Below are positions 50,527-59,738 of a stretch of DNA of 64,000 nt, piece by piece. The notes under the pieces are model-generated. The model made no database searches and was not told the DNA's origin. It worked only from the letters and a program-made list of their open reading frames with translations. Location of the stretch: positions 186,001 through 250,000 of the forward strand of contig NZ_LMRS01000056.1 of assembly GCF_001426195.1 (NCBI RefSeq), in the 5' to 3' direction. This stretch comes from Sphingomonas sp. Leaf339 (lineage in GTDB: Bacteria; Pseudomonadota; Alphaproteobacteria; Sphingomonadales; Sphingomonadaceae). Position 1 is the first letter of the stretch. The number at the start of each line of letters is the position of its first letter. Position numbers and translations under genes: made by a program.

Positions 50527-51735
50527 ATGTCCGACGAGTTCTACCGCATCAAGCGCCTGCCCCCCTATGTCATCGCCGAAGTGAACGCGATGCGGGCGGC
50601 GGCGCGCGCGGGTGGAGAGGACATCATCGATCTGGGCATGGGCAATCCCGATCTGCCCCCGCCAGACCACGTCATCGAAAAACTGATCGAGGTCACGCGC
50701 AAACCCGACGCGCACGGCTATTCGCAGTCGAAGGGGATTCCCGGCCTTCGCCGCGCCCAGGCCAATTATTACGGCCGCCGCTTCGGCGTCGATCTCGATC
50801 CCGAGACCGAGGTCGTCGTGACGATGGGGTCGAAGGAGGGGCTGGCCAGCCTCGCCACCGCGATCACCGCGCCCGGCGATGTCGTGCTCGCGCCCAACCC
50901 GTCCTACCCGATCCACACCTTCGGCTTCATCATCGCCGGCGCCACCATCCGCGCCGTGCCGACGACCCCGGACGAGGCGTATTTCGAAAGCCTGGAGCGT
51001 GCGATGGCCTTCACCGTGCCGCGTCCTTCGGTGCTGGTGGTGAACTATCCATCGAACCCCACCGCCGAGGCGGTCGATCTCGCTTTCTACGAACGGCTGG
51101 TCGCGTGGGCGAAGGAGAACAAGGTGTGGATCATCTCGGACCTCGCCTATTCGGAGCTGTATTATGACGGCAATCCGACCCCCTCGATCCTGCAGGTGAA
51201 GGGCGCCAAGGATGTCGCGGTCGAATTCACCTCGCTGTCCAAGACCTACAGCATGGCCGGCTGGCGGATCGGCTTCGCGGTCGGCAACAAGACGCTGATC
51301 GCGGCGATGACGCGGGTGAAGTCATACCTCGATTACGGCGCCTTCACCCCGATCCAGGCCGCCGCCTGCGCCGCGCTGAACGGCCCGCAGGACATCGTCG
51401 AGCGCAACCGCCTGCTCTATCACAAGCGCCGCGACGTGCTGGTCGAAAGCTTCGGCCGCGCCGGCTGGGATATACCCAGCCCCCGCGCCTCGATGTTCGC
51501 CTGGGCGCCGCTGCCGCCGGCGCTCGCCCATCTCGGCAGCCTCGAATTCTCCAAGCAGATGCTGACCGAGGCGAAGGTCGCCGTCGCCCCCGGCGTCGGT
51601 TACGGCGAGAATGGCGAGGGCTTCGTCCGCATCGCCATGGTCGAGAACGAACAGCGCCTGCGCCAGGCCGCGCGCAACGTGAAGCGCTACCTGCAATCCA
51701 TGGGCGTCAACACCCCGGCGCAGGGGGCGGGGTGA
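50527..51735 (+). CDS. Class I/II aminotransferase (AlaC/LL-diaminopimelate aminotransferase-like)
   Basis: 402 residues. DLGMGNPDLPPPDHVIEKL, YSQSKGIPGLRRAQANYYGR, VVNYPSNPTAEAV and the PLP-lysine motif SLSKTYSMAGWRIGF (Lys239) place it with AlaC-type glutamate-pyruvate transaminases, which are close to DapL. The likely role is alanine synthesis; a role in lysine synthesis is less likely but cannot be excluded. Divergent from phaC with GAAGG ten bases before the ATG. Confidence 0.92.
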   Translation: MSDEFYRIKRLPPYVIAEVNAMRAAARAGGEDIIDLGMGNPDLPPPDHVIEKLIEVTRKPDAHGYSQSKGIPGLRRAQANYYGRRFGVDLDPETEVVVTMGSKEGLASLATAITAPGDVVLAPNPSYPIHTFGFIIAGATIRAVPTTPDEAYFESLERAMAFTVPRPSVLVVNYPSNPTAEAVDLAFYERLVAWAKENKVWIISDLAYSELYYDGNPTPSILQVKGAKDVAVEFTSLSKTYSMAGWRIGFAVGNKTLIAAMTRVKSYLDYGAFTPIQAAACAALNGPQDIVERNRLLYHKRRDVLVESFGRAGWDIPSPRASMFAWAPLPPALAHLGSLEFSKQMLTEAKVAVAPGVGYGENGEGFVRIAMVENEQRLRQAARNVKRYLQSMGVNTPAQGAG

Positions 51736-51858
51736 TGGGGGCCGGCTGACCACGCGAGCGGCGATGGATTATCTTGACCGTCCCATCGCCGCTCTTGTTC
51801 GCCACCGTCGCTCCGCCCGATTATGCGCCGGGGTGGCACGATCGCCGGAGGATACTGC

Positions 51859-52128
51859 ATGTTCCTGTTCAACGGTCTGGAAAGTCACCCGCGTTCGTTC
51901 GTGAAGGCGGTATCGTGGCGCACGGTCGGGTCGATCGACACGTTCATCCTCGGCATGATCTTCTCCGGTGACGCCAAGATCGCCGGATCGATCGCCGGGA
52001 CCGAGGTCATCACCAAGATCGCGCTGTTCTACTTCCACGAACGCGCCTGGTCGCTGGTCCACTGGGGCCGCCGCCCCGCCATTGTCGTGCCCGATCAGTC
52101 CGGCGAAGGTACCGCCCCTGTCGGCTGA
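51859..52128 (+). CDS. DUF2061 membrane protein
   Basis: 89 residues. SFVKAVSWRTVGSIDTFILG, a central GTEVITKIALFYFHERAW and two membrane segments define DUF2061, short inner-membrane proteins of unknown function that also occur fused to sulfate-assimilation enzymes. GGAGGA lies six bases before the ATG. Confidence 0.9.
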   Translation: MFLFNGLESHPRSFVKAVSWRTVGSIDTFILGMIFSGDAKIAGSIAGTEVITKIALFYFHERAWSLVHWGRRPAIVVPDQSGEGTAPVG

Positions 52129-52176
52129 TGGGTGGCTGACTTGCGCCCGTCCTGACGGCGCGCCATCCTGCCGCCC

Positions 52177-53265
52177 ATGTTCGCTTCCCTGCTGCTGGCC
52201 ACCATGACCACCCCGCAAGTCTCGCCCGTCGTCATGTCGGGTCCGGCCGAGCAACAACTGTTCGCCTGGATGCCGGGGCCGGTGCGATGCGCCGGCTTCG
52301 CCGTAACCGGCACGCCGATCCGCCGGCCCTTGACCGGCCTGCGCTGGCCGGGCGGTGACCAGGCCCTTCGGCCTGCCACCTATACCTTTCGCATCGACGC
52401 CAACGGCCGCCCCCTGTCGATCGCCCGCGCCGGCGAGGGCTATGTCTGGCAGGGCGAGGATATCGCCCCATCGCTCGCCGCATCGCGCTTTCCCGCCGGC
52501 GCGGCGCGGAGCGATTGCACCATCGCCTATACCGCACGGCTGACACCAATGGCCGCGGCACCGGTCGCGGACCTGATGTCCTACACCATCTCGCCCACCA
52601 TGGGCGTGCTGCCGCGGACCGGTTGGGACAGGCTTCCCCCGGCGGGCGCCACGTGTCGCAACGATCCCCAACCGCAGGCACTGGTCCGCGTCTACCCCGA
52701 TTTTCGCATGCTGCCCGGCACACCGGGGCTGAGAAACTGGTCGATGCTGCAATATGATATCGACGTACGCGGCCGCCCGGCCAACGTCCGCGTCGTGGAG
52801 GGGACGGGGAACGCTCCGCTGAATGCCGCGTCGATCAAGGCGCTGAAGGCATGGCGTTACACCCCCGGCGCGCGGACCGGATGCCTCTTCCCGTTCCGGC
52901 AGGCGCCAAAGAACATGGCGGCGCCCGTGATGCCCGATCAGGCGACGCTCGCACCGGCGAACGGCAACTGCCCGGTGAAGCATGACTGGGTGACGCGGCC
53001 GTTGCTCACCTATCCCGACCCATGGCGTCGCCGCGCGATCGAAGGCTGGGCGGTCGTGGCGTTCGACGTCGCGCCATGGGGCGCAACCGGAAATCTGCGC
53101 GTGCTGGCCAGCGAACCGAGCACCGAGTTCGGCGAACAGGCGGTGCGCATGCTCGGCGGCGCGAAACTGGCGGCATCGCCGACCGGTCAGTCCGGCTGCG
53201 TCGACCGCATCCTTTTCGTGCTGCGACCGGCAGACACGGCCCCCGCCGCCGAAATGGCGCCATAG
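52177..53265 (+). CDS. Exported protein with three TonB C-terminal-like repeats
   Basis: 362 residues, signal-like N-terminus (MFASLLLATMTTPQVS). Three segments look like TonB_C modules: about 65-115 (YTFRIDANGRPLSIARAGEG), 185-250 (MLQYDIDVRGRPANVRVVEG, LKAWRYTPG) and 275-350 (VVAFDVAPWGATGNLRVLAS). Each keeps the D-x-x-G-x-x-x-x-V strand-turn-strand pattern. There is no N-terminal membrane anchor with a proline-rich spanner as in real TonB, so it is probably a periplasmic protein. Role unknown. Confidence 0.78.
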   Translation: MFASLLLATMTTPQVSPVVMSGPAEQQLFAWMPGPVRCAGFAVTGTPIRRPLTGLRWPGGDQALRPATYTFRIDANGRPLSIARAGEGYVWQGEDIAPSLAASRFPAGAARSDCTIAYTARLTPMAAAPVADLMSYTISPTMGVLPRTGWDRLPPAGATCRNDPQPQALVRVYPDFRMLPGTPGLRNWSMLQYDIDVRGRPANVRVVEGTGNAPLNAASIKALKAWRYTPGARTGCLFPFRQAPKNMAAPVMPDQATLAPANGNCPVKHDWVTRPLLTYPDPWRRRAIEGWAVVAFDVAPWGATGNLRVLASEPSTEFGEQAVRMLGGAKLAASPTGQSGCVDRILFVLRPADTAPAAEMAP

Positions 53266-53358
53266 GTCGCTTAACGACTAATATCGACTGCGCCAGACAC
53301 GGCCTATGGATCTATTCTGTTGCAAAGCGGCCCACCCAGCCGCCATCTTAGGGCCGTG

Positions 53359-55455
53359 TTGAGACAATATGAACTGGTGGATCGGGTCCTCGACTACGAT
53401 CCCGACGCGGACGAGGCTCTGCTGAACCGCGCTTATGTCTTTTCGATGCACGCCCATGGCAGCCAGAAGCGCGCGTCCGGCGACCCCTATTTCAGCCACC
53501 CGATCGAGGTCGCCGGCATCCTGACCGACCTGCGGCTGGATGCCGAGACGATCGTCACCGCCATCCTGCACGACACCGTCGAGGATACCGTCGCCACCCC
53601 GGAAGAGATCGCGCGCCTCTTCGGCCCCAACGTCGCGCGCCTCGTCGACGGCGTCACCAAGCTGTCCAAGATCGAGGCGCAGACCGATAACGAGCGCGCC
53701 GCCGAGAACCTGCGCAAGTTCCTGCTCGCGATGTCCGACGACATCCGCGTGCTGCTGGTGAAGCTCGCCGACCGCCTGCACAACATGCGCACGCTGCACC
53801 ACATCGCCAAGCCCGAGAAGCGGCGCCGGATCGCGCGCGAGACGATGGATATCTACGCCCCCCTCGCTGAGCGGGTGGGCATGTACGAATTCATGAAGGA
53901 GATGCAGACGCTCGCCTTCGCGCAACTCGAACCGGAAGCATTCGAAAGCATCACCCGCCGCCTGGAACAATTAAAGGTCGGCGGCGGCGACCGAATCACC
54001 CGCATCGCATCCGGCCTGAAGCTGCTGCTGTCGCGCGGCGGCATCGAATCCGACGTCACCGGCCGCGAAAAACATCCCTATTCGATCTTTCGCAAGATGA
54101 ACGAGCGGCACATCAGCTTCGAACAATTGTCCGACGTCATGGCCTTTCGCGCGCTCGTCCCGACCGAGGAGGATTGCTACCGCGCGCTGGGCGTCATCCA
54201 TCGCCGCTGGCCGATGGTGCCGGGCCGGTTCAAGGATTACATCTCCACCCCCAAGCGCAACGGCTATCGCTCGCTGCACACCACCGTCATCACCGCCGAA
54301 CAGACCCGCATCGAAATTCAGATCCGGACGCCGGCGATGCATGCGGAGGCCGATTTCGGCCTCGCCGCGCACTGGACCTACAAACAGGCCGAGCGCCACG
54401 ATGCACAGGTCAGCTGGATACGCGACCTCGTCGAAATCCTCGACACCGCCGACAGTCCCGAGGAACTGCTCGAACATACCCGCATGGCGATGTACCAGGA
54501 TCGCATCTTCGCCTTCACGCCCAAGGGTGAGCTGATCCAGCTGCCCAAGGGCGCGACGCCGATCGACTTCTCCTATGCCGTCCACACCGATCTCGGCGAT
54601 CAGGCGGTCGGCGCCAAGATCAATGGCCGCGTCGTGCCGCTGTCGACCGTAATCGAGAATGGCGATCAGGTGCAGATCCTCCGCTCCGCCGGCCAGACGC
54701 CGCAGCCCGGCTGGCTGAACGTCGCGGTGACCGGTAAGGCGCTGGCCGCGATCCGCCGCCACCTGCGCCAGACCGAGCGCGCCGAACAGGTGACGCTCGG
54801 CGAGAAACTATACGAAGACATCGTCGCCCGCCTGCCCGCCACGCTGGGCGTGGACGCCATGAAACAGGCTCTCAAGCGGTTGAAGCTGCCCGACGAAGGT
54901 TCGCTGATGGTCGCCATCGCGCGGCGCACGCTATCGGACGCGGCGGTGATGGAGGCGCTGATGCCCGGTTCCGCCGGCGCCGATATCGCCGCGATCGCGC
55001 CGCAATCCAGCGCCCTGTCGATCAAGGGCCTGACCCCCGGTGTCGCCTATGACCTCGCCATCTGCTGCCACCCGGTGCCGGGCGACCGCATCGTCGGCCT
55101 GCGCCGTCCCGATGCGGGGATCGAGGTGCATGCGATCGACTGCGTCGTCCTGACCGAACTGGCCGACCGCTCTGACAACGAGACCGACTGGGTCGACGTG
55201 TCATGGGGGGAACGCACCGAGGGCGCCGTCGCGCGCATCTCCGTTACCGTGAAGAACGAACCCGGCGTCCTCGGCCTGCTGGCGACGGTGATCGGCCAGC
55301 ACCGCGCCAACATCATTAACCTGCGCCTCGACACCCGCGACGCCCGCTTCCACACCAACGCGATCGATGTGGAGGTCCACGACGTCCAGCAACTGATGCG
55401 CCTGATCGCCGCCCTCCGCGCGCTGGACGCCGTGAATGCGGTGGAGCGGGTCTGA
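53359..55455 (+). CDS. rsh: Bifunctional (p)ppGpp synthetase/hydrolase
   Basis: 698 residues from a TTG at 53359; AGGG is five bases ahead and the resulting MRQYELVDRV matches sphingomonad Rsh proteins. The hydrolase HD domain is complete (HDTVED at residues 71-76, KLADRLHNMRTL). The synthetase domain has RFKDYISTPKRNGYRSLHTT and HAEADFGLAAHW. TGS and a C-terminal ACT domain (SVTVKNEPGVLGLLATVIGQ) follow. It should make and degrade (p)ppGpp during starvation. Its stop abuts the stop of the GH31 gene. Confidence 0.96.
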   Translation: MRQYELVDRVLDYDPDADEALLNRAYVFSMHAHGSQKRASGDPYFSHPIEVAGILTDLRLDAETIVTAILHDTVEDTVATPEEIARLFGPNVARLVDGVTKLSKIEAQTDNERAAENLRKFLLAMSDDIRVLLVKLADRLHNMRTLHHIAKPEKRRRIARETMDIYAPLAERVGMYEFMKEMQTLAFAQLEPEAFESITRRLEQLKVGGGDRITRIASGLKLLLSRGGIESDVTGREKHPYSIFRKMNERHISFEQLSDVMAFRALVPTEEDCYRALGVIHRRWPMVPGRFKDYISTPKRNGYRSLHTTVITAEQTRIEIQIRTPAMHAEADFGLAAHWTYKQAERHDAQVSWIRDLVEILDTADSPEELLEHTRMAMYQDRIFAFTPKGELIQLPKGATPIDFSYAVHTDLGDQAVGAKINGRVVPLSTVIENGDQVQILRSAGQTPQPGWLNVAVTGKALAAIRRHLRQTERAEQVTLGEKLYEDIVARLPATLGVDAMKQALKRLKLPDEGSLMVAIARRTLSDAAVMEALMPGSAGADIAAIAPQSSALSIKGLTPGVAYDLAICCHPVPGDRIVGLRRPDAGIEVHAIDCVVLTELADRSDNETDWVDVSWGERTEGAVARISVTVKNEPGVLGLLATVIGQHRANIINLRLDTRDARFHTNAIDVEVHDVQQLMRLIAALRALDAVNAVERV

Positions 55456-57819
55456 TCAGCTCGACGGATCGAGCCGAACTTCGATCCTGCGACCGGCGTA
55501 GAGCACATCCCTGCCCGCGGATTGCGCCAATCCGGTGCCGCCGCCGGCCGAAACCTGGACGATCCGGAACGACCGCCTCGCCGTCATGCCGGGATAGCGG
55601 CCTTGCCGCGCGCCGATCGTCAACACCCCCGCCTTGTCGTCCAGCGTCAAGGAAATGGTGGCATGCACGCCGCGACGCCAGCCGGTGCCATCGCCGGCAT
55701 CGTCATACAGCGTGAAGCGCCCGTCCGCCCCGCGATAGATCCGCAGTTCCACTGGCAGCGACGGCGACTGATCCGCATATTGCACCGGCGATCCGAGCGG
55801 CAGGATCGTCCCCGCCGCGACATGCAGTGGCAGATGGCCGATCGGTGCCGCCACGGCGATCCGCCGCCCCCCCGGCTGCCGCTGCCCGGTCCAGAAATCA
55901 TACCAGTCACGTCCCGCCGGCAGCACCACGTTACGCGTGGTCGCTCCCTTTTCGAGGACCGGGCTGACAAGCAGCGAGGCACCGAACATATATTCGTCGG
56001 GGACGTTGCGCACCGCCTCGTCACCGGGAAAGGCCATGCCGAGCGGATAGAGGAACGAGGCGCCACGATCCGTGACCTGCCACGACTGGGCATAGAGGAA
56101 GGGCAGCAACCGGTATCGGAGGGCGACCGCATCCAGCAACGGGCCGCGTGCCGCTTCCGGGAAATTGTAGAGTTCCTTGCCGTCGCCGGTACCGTGGATG
56201 CGGAACATCGGGTTGAATACCGCGAACTGCAGCCAGCGGGTGAACAGTTCCTGGTAAGCCGCATCCTTCGGGTTGCCGCCGAAGAAGCCGCCGATATCCG
56301 CCGACCAATAGGGGATACCGCTCATTGAAAAATTTACCGCCGCCGGCACCTGCCGCCGGAATACGTCCCAGCGCCCCGCCACGTCGCCCGACCAGGTGAC
56401 GGCGGCATTGCGCTGCTGCCCGGCCCAGGCGGAACGGGTCAGGATGATCGGTCGCTTGTCGGGCATGTCGTGCGCCATGCCGTCATGGACGGCCATGGTG
56501 TGCATCAGCGGATACGCGTTGTACACGATCGCGCCCGGCCCGGCCGCCGTGGACGTGTCGCGCATCTCGCCCCAACGGCCGCCCAGTTCCGCCTCGCTGC
56601 CGTCCAGCCAATAGCCGTCGAACCCCAGCGCACCGATCCGCTCCGAGATCTGGCGCCAGTACAGCGCGCGCGCCGGTGCGGAAAACGCGTCGTACCATCG
56701 TCCCTGCCCCGCCGGATAGACGTTGGGATAGGTGGGAGCGTAAAGCCCCTGTACCGCATCGAGCGCTTTCGTCGTATCCAGCCCCACATCGAAATGCGGC
56801 CACACCGATATGATGCTGTGGATGTGCTGGCGATGGAGCATATCCATCATCTCGCCGGGATTTGGGAAGCGGGCGGGATCGAACCGGTGGCTGCCCCATT
56901 CGCCGGGCTTCCAATATTGCCAGTCTTGCACCACCGCGTCGAGCGGGATGCCGAGCCGGCGATAGTTGGCGGCCACCCCGAGCAAGTCGGCCTGCGAGGC
57001 GTAGCGTTCCTTCGACTGCCACAATCCCCAGGTCCAGCGCGCCATCATCGGCGCCTGCCCGGTCAACTGGCGATAGGCACCGATGATGTCGTCGACCCCC
57101 GGTCCGGCGAACAGGAAATAATCCACGCCCGATCCTGCCTGTGACCGGAACATGATGCGGTTCACCGCCTGCGGGATATCGACCGCGACGTCCGTCACCC
57201 CAGGGTTGTTCCAGAACAGGCCGTAACCCGCCGTCGACACCAGCACCGGTACGCCGACATCGGTGTTCGCCTGCTGTAATCGAACGGTGTTGCCGCGATA
57301 ATCGAGCAGCCCCGCCTGATGCTGGCCAAGCCCATGGATCGCCTGCCCGCCGGTGATTTCGAACCGTTGCTGCACCGCCCCGTCGGGCGCGGGCGTGTCG
57401 CCCATCCTGCGGGTGCCGGGGTCCGCTTCACCGATCACCGGCTTGCCATCGGCACCCAGCAACGCGACCGCGCCGGTCGCCTTGTCCACCGCGATCCGCA
57501 TCGCCGGAGTGGTGAACAGGAACCGCTGGACCTCTTCGGCCATCGTCCATGCAACCTTCGCCGGCGCACCGATCACGGCCATCCCGGCGGCCGGCGTCTC
57601 CGCCGTCTTCGACACGGTGACGCGAACGATCCGATCGCCCCAGAAGGTGATCCGCAACACCCCTTCAGGGATACGGAAGCTTGCGCCGTCGCTGTTCCTG
57701 TCCGTCAGTGCCAGCCTGCCGCTCGCCGCCTGCGCTGGCGATTGCCATGGCGCCTGCGCCGCAACCGGCGCGGCGCTTGCCAACAATATCGTTGTGACGA
57801 CCGATGACCAGCCTCGCAT
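55456..57819 (-). CDS. GH31 family alpha-glycosidase, exported
   Basis: 787 residues from the ATG at 57819 behind GGAGAGG; the signal peptide ends APVAAQ. The GH31 nucleophile is Asp406 in YWLDGSEAE, and the acid/base is probably Asp479 in WSGDVAGRWD. SMSGIPYWSADIGGFFGG and the C-terminal beta domains fit the family. It should act in the periplasm on alpha-xylosides or alpha-glucosides; the substrate cannot be told. A palindrome at 57991 may be its operator. Confidence 0.93.
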   Translation of the reverse strand: MRGWSSVVTTILLASAAPVAAQAPWQSPAQAASGRLALTDRNSDGASFRIPEGVLRITFWGDRIVRVTVSKTAETPAAGMAVIGAPAKVAWTMAEEVQRFLFTTPAMRIAVDKATGAVALLGADGKPVIGEADPGTRRMGDTPAPDGAVQQRFEITGGQAIHGLGQHQAGLLDYRGNTVRLQQANTDVGVPVLVSTAGYGLFWNNPGVTDVAVDIPQAVNRIMFRSQAGSGVDYFLFAGPGVDDIIGAYRQLTGQAPMMARWTWGLWQSKERYASQADLLGVAANYRRLGIPLDAVVQDWQYWKPGEWGSHRFDPARFPNPGEMMDMLHRQHIHSIISVWPHFDVGLDTTKALDAVQGLYAPTYPNVYPAGQGRWYDAFSAPARALYWRQISERIGALGFDGYWLDGSEAELGGRWGEMRDTSTAAGPGAIVYNAYPLMHTMAVHDGMAHDMPDKRPIILTRSAWAGQQRNAAVTWSGDVAGRWDVFRRQVPAAVNFSMSGIPYWSADIGGFFGGNPKDAAYQELFTRWLQFAVFNPMFRIHGTGDGKELYNFPEAARGPLLDAVALRYRLLPFLYAQSWQVTDRGASFLYPLGMAFPGDEAVRNVPDEYMFGASLLVSPVLEKGATTRNVVLPAGRDWYDFWTGQRQPGGRRIAVAAPIGHLPLHVAAGTILPLGSPVQYADQSPSLPVELRIYRGADGRFTLYDDAGDGTGWRRGVHATISLTLDDKAGVLTIGARQGRYPGMTARRSFRIVQVSAGGGTGLAQSAGRDVLYAGRRIEVRLDPSS

Positions 57820-57990
57820 GAAATTCCTCTCCCGACTTTTCGCCTTGGCGATACCGATCATCTTGTCAGACTAATTTTGTCAAGGCCATCGCCGCGGGAT
57901 CGTGTGTCTGCAGGCGTCTTTTTGCATGTCCCGGGCCACGGCGATGAAAGCCATGCCTTTGCCAAATGATGGTTCATGTCCGGCAATCCC

Positions 57991-58014
57991 GGTAACACCA
58001 CCGACGGTGTTACC
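57991..58014. promoter_or_regulatory. Palindrome GGTAACACC-N6-GGTGTTACC
   Basis: Two perfect nine-base arms around ACCGAC, 172 bases upstream of the GH31 start and 255 before the M48 start. No T run, so an operator is likelier than a terminator. LacI-family operators of sugar genes often look like this. Confidence 0.45.
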
Positions 58015-58166
58015 GCCAACCGTCGGAGCCGAAAACGCGATCATTTGACGATCCGATACCAGGCCAGCCTGTCCTACAGGCACGGCTTCCCGTACCGCCG
58101 CCGCATCGCCGTCTTGCCACCCCGATGTTCCCCCGTGCCCACGCGCACGATCGCGCGCGTGGGTAG

Positions 58167-58187
58167 GTGTGACTTTCGGGACTTTCC
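58167..58187. repeat. GTGTGACTTT...GACTTTCC motif, copy 2
   Basis: GTGTGACTTT, CGG, GACTTTCC; two differences from the copy at 25215. Sits directly after a CG-rich inverted repeat, 81 bases before the M48 gene. Confidence 0.55.
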
Positions 58188-58268
58188 GCCCCCGCCGGCG
58201 GACACGACCGTCGCTGGGAACCATGCCCGCATCGGTGCTTTCTCATCTGCTCGAAGGGGACGACATCG

Positions 58269-59693
58269 ATGACCATCCGCCTATCCGCCGGCCTGTTGCT
58301 GGCCACCGCGACCATCGCCGCGCCGGTCGCGGCGCAGCAGACGCGCTCGATCTCCGCTTCCGACCGGCAACAGGGGGCGCAGGCCAACCCACAGTTGATC
58401 GCCGAATATGGCGGTGCGTATCGCGGGCCGCAGGCGGCCTATGTCGAACGGGTGGGCAAGCGGGTGGCGGTGCAGTCCGGCCTGTCGAACGCGACCGGCG
58501 ATTTCACCATCACCACGCTCAATTCGCCCGTGGAGAACGCGTTCGCGATCCCGGGCGGCTATGTCTATGTCACGCGCCAGTTGCTCGCGCTGATGAATTC
58601 AGAGGCGGAACTGGCGTCGGTACTGGGGCATGAGGTCGGCCATGTCGCCGCCCGCCACGCCGCCAGCCGCAACACGCGCTCGAAGATCGGATCGATCCTC
58701 GCCGCGGGCGCCGGCCTCCTCACCGGCAGCAACCTCGCTTCGCAGGTCATCGGCAGCGGCGCTCAACTCTACACGCTGAAATACGGACGCGATCAGGAAT
58801 ATCAGGCGGACGGCCTCGGCGTCCGCTACATGACCGCCGCCGGCTATGACCCCTATGCCGCCGCCGACATGCTGAGCGCGCTCGCCGCCTCAAGCGACCT
58901 GTCCGCGCAGGTCGCCGGGCGCAACGCGAACGCCGCCCCCGGCTGGGCCTCCACCCATCCCAACAGCCAGGAACGCGTCAGCCGCGCCGCCAAGCTCGCG
59001 GCCGCAACGGGCAAGCCCGAAACCACGCCGGCGCAGGACACCGCCTTCCTGCGGATGCTCGACGGCATGCCTTATGACGAGGACCCGACGCAGGGCATGA
59101 TCGACGGCCAGACCTTTCGCCATCCCGCGCTCCGCATCCGCTTCACCGCGCCGGCCGGTTATCGCATGGCCAATGGTGCCGATGCGGTGACGATCGCCGG
59201 CCCGAACGGACAGGCGCAGTTCCAAACCTCGACCGCCAGCAGCCTCGACGCCGCAATCGCCGCGCGCTTTCAGGCGCTGGGTGCGGCGGCCGGCAACGGC
59301 GAGACGCAGACCGGCAGCGCCAACGGCGTGTCCTATGCGCTGCGCACCATCCGCGCCGCCGCCAATGGCCGTGCGGTCGACGCAACCGTCGTCGCGTATC
59401 GCTTCCCCACTTCGGTCTACACCTTCACGCTGGTCACGCCGGCGGGCAGCGGCACCGGCCCGTTCCAGCCGCTGCTCGCCAGCGTCGCGCCGCTGTCCGT
59501 CGCCGATACCGCCAAAGTGCGCGGCAAGGTGATCCGCATCGTCACGGTCGGTCCGCGCGACACCGTCGATACGCTGGCGGCGCGCATGGCCTATGCCGAT
59601 TATCGCCGCGAACGCTTCGTAACGCTCAACGGCCTCGGTGGTGGCGCAACGCTCACGCCCGGTACGCTGGTGAAGCTGGTGGTGGCGGGATGA
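58269..59693 (+). CDS. M48 family metallopeptidase, exported
   Basis: 474 residues with a signal peptide ending APVAAQ. HEVGH (residues 121-125) is the zinc motif with DQEYQADGLGV giving the third ligand. It resembles BepA, a periplasmic protease/chaperone for outer-membrane proteins, but lacks the TPR domain; instead a beta-rich C-terminal half ends in a LysM-like segment (GPRDTVDTLAARMAYAD, FVTLNGL). GAAGGGG precedes the ATG. Confidence 0.9.
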   Translation: MTIRLSAGLLLATATIAAPVAAQQTRSISASDRQQGAQANPQLIAEYGGAYRGPQAAYVERVGKRVAVQSGLSNATGDFTITTLNSPVENAFAIPGGYVYVTRQLLALMNSEAELASVLGHEVGHVAARHAASRNTRSKIGSILAAGAGLLTGSNLASQVIGSGAQLYTLKYGRDQEYQADGLGVRYMTAAGYDPYAAADMLSALAASSDLSAQVAGRNANAAPGWASTHPNSQERVSRAAKLAAATGKPETTPAQDTAFLRMLDGMPYDEDPTQGMIDGQTFRHPALRIRFTAPAGYRMANGADAVTIAGPNGQAQFQTSTASSLDAAIAARFQALGAAAGNGETQTGSANGVSYALRTIRAAANGRAVDATVVAYRFPTSVYTFTLVTPAGSGTGPFQPLLASVAPLSVADTAKVRGKVIRIVTVGPRDTVDTLAARMAYADYRRERFVTLNGLGGGATLTPGTLVKLVVAG

Positions 59694-59738
59694 GAACCCG
59701 CATGACGCCCCGCCCCTGCGCCGCTACAACACCGGGTC

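Larger units (their letters stand above)
57820..58268. other. 449-base gene-free divergent region
   Basis: Lies between the divergent GH31 and M48 genes. It holds the palindrome at 57991-58014, a nine-base inverted repeat CCCACGCGC/GCGCGTGGG (58138-58146, 58155-58163) and the GTGTGACTTT motif at 58167. No plausible gene was seen in it. Confidence 0.6.
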
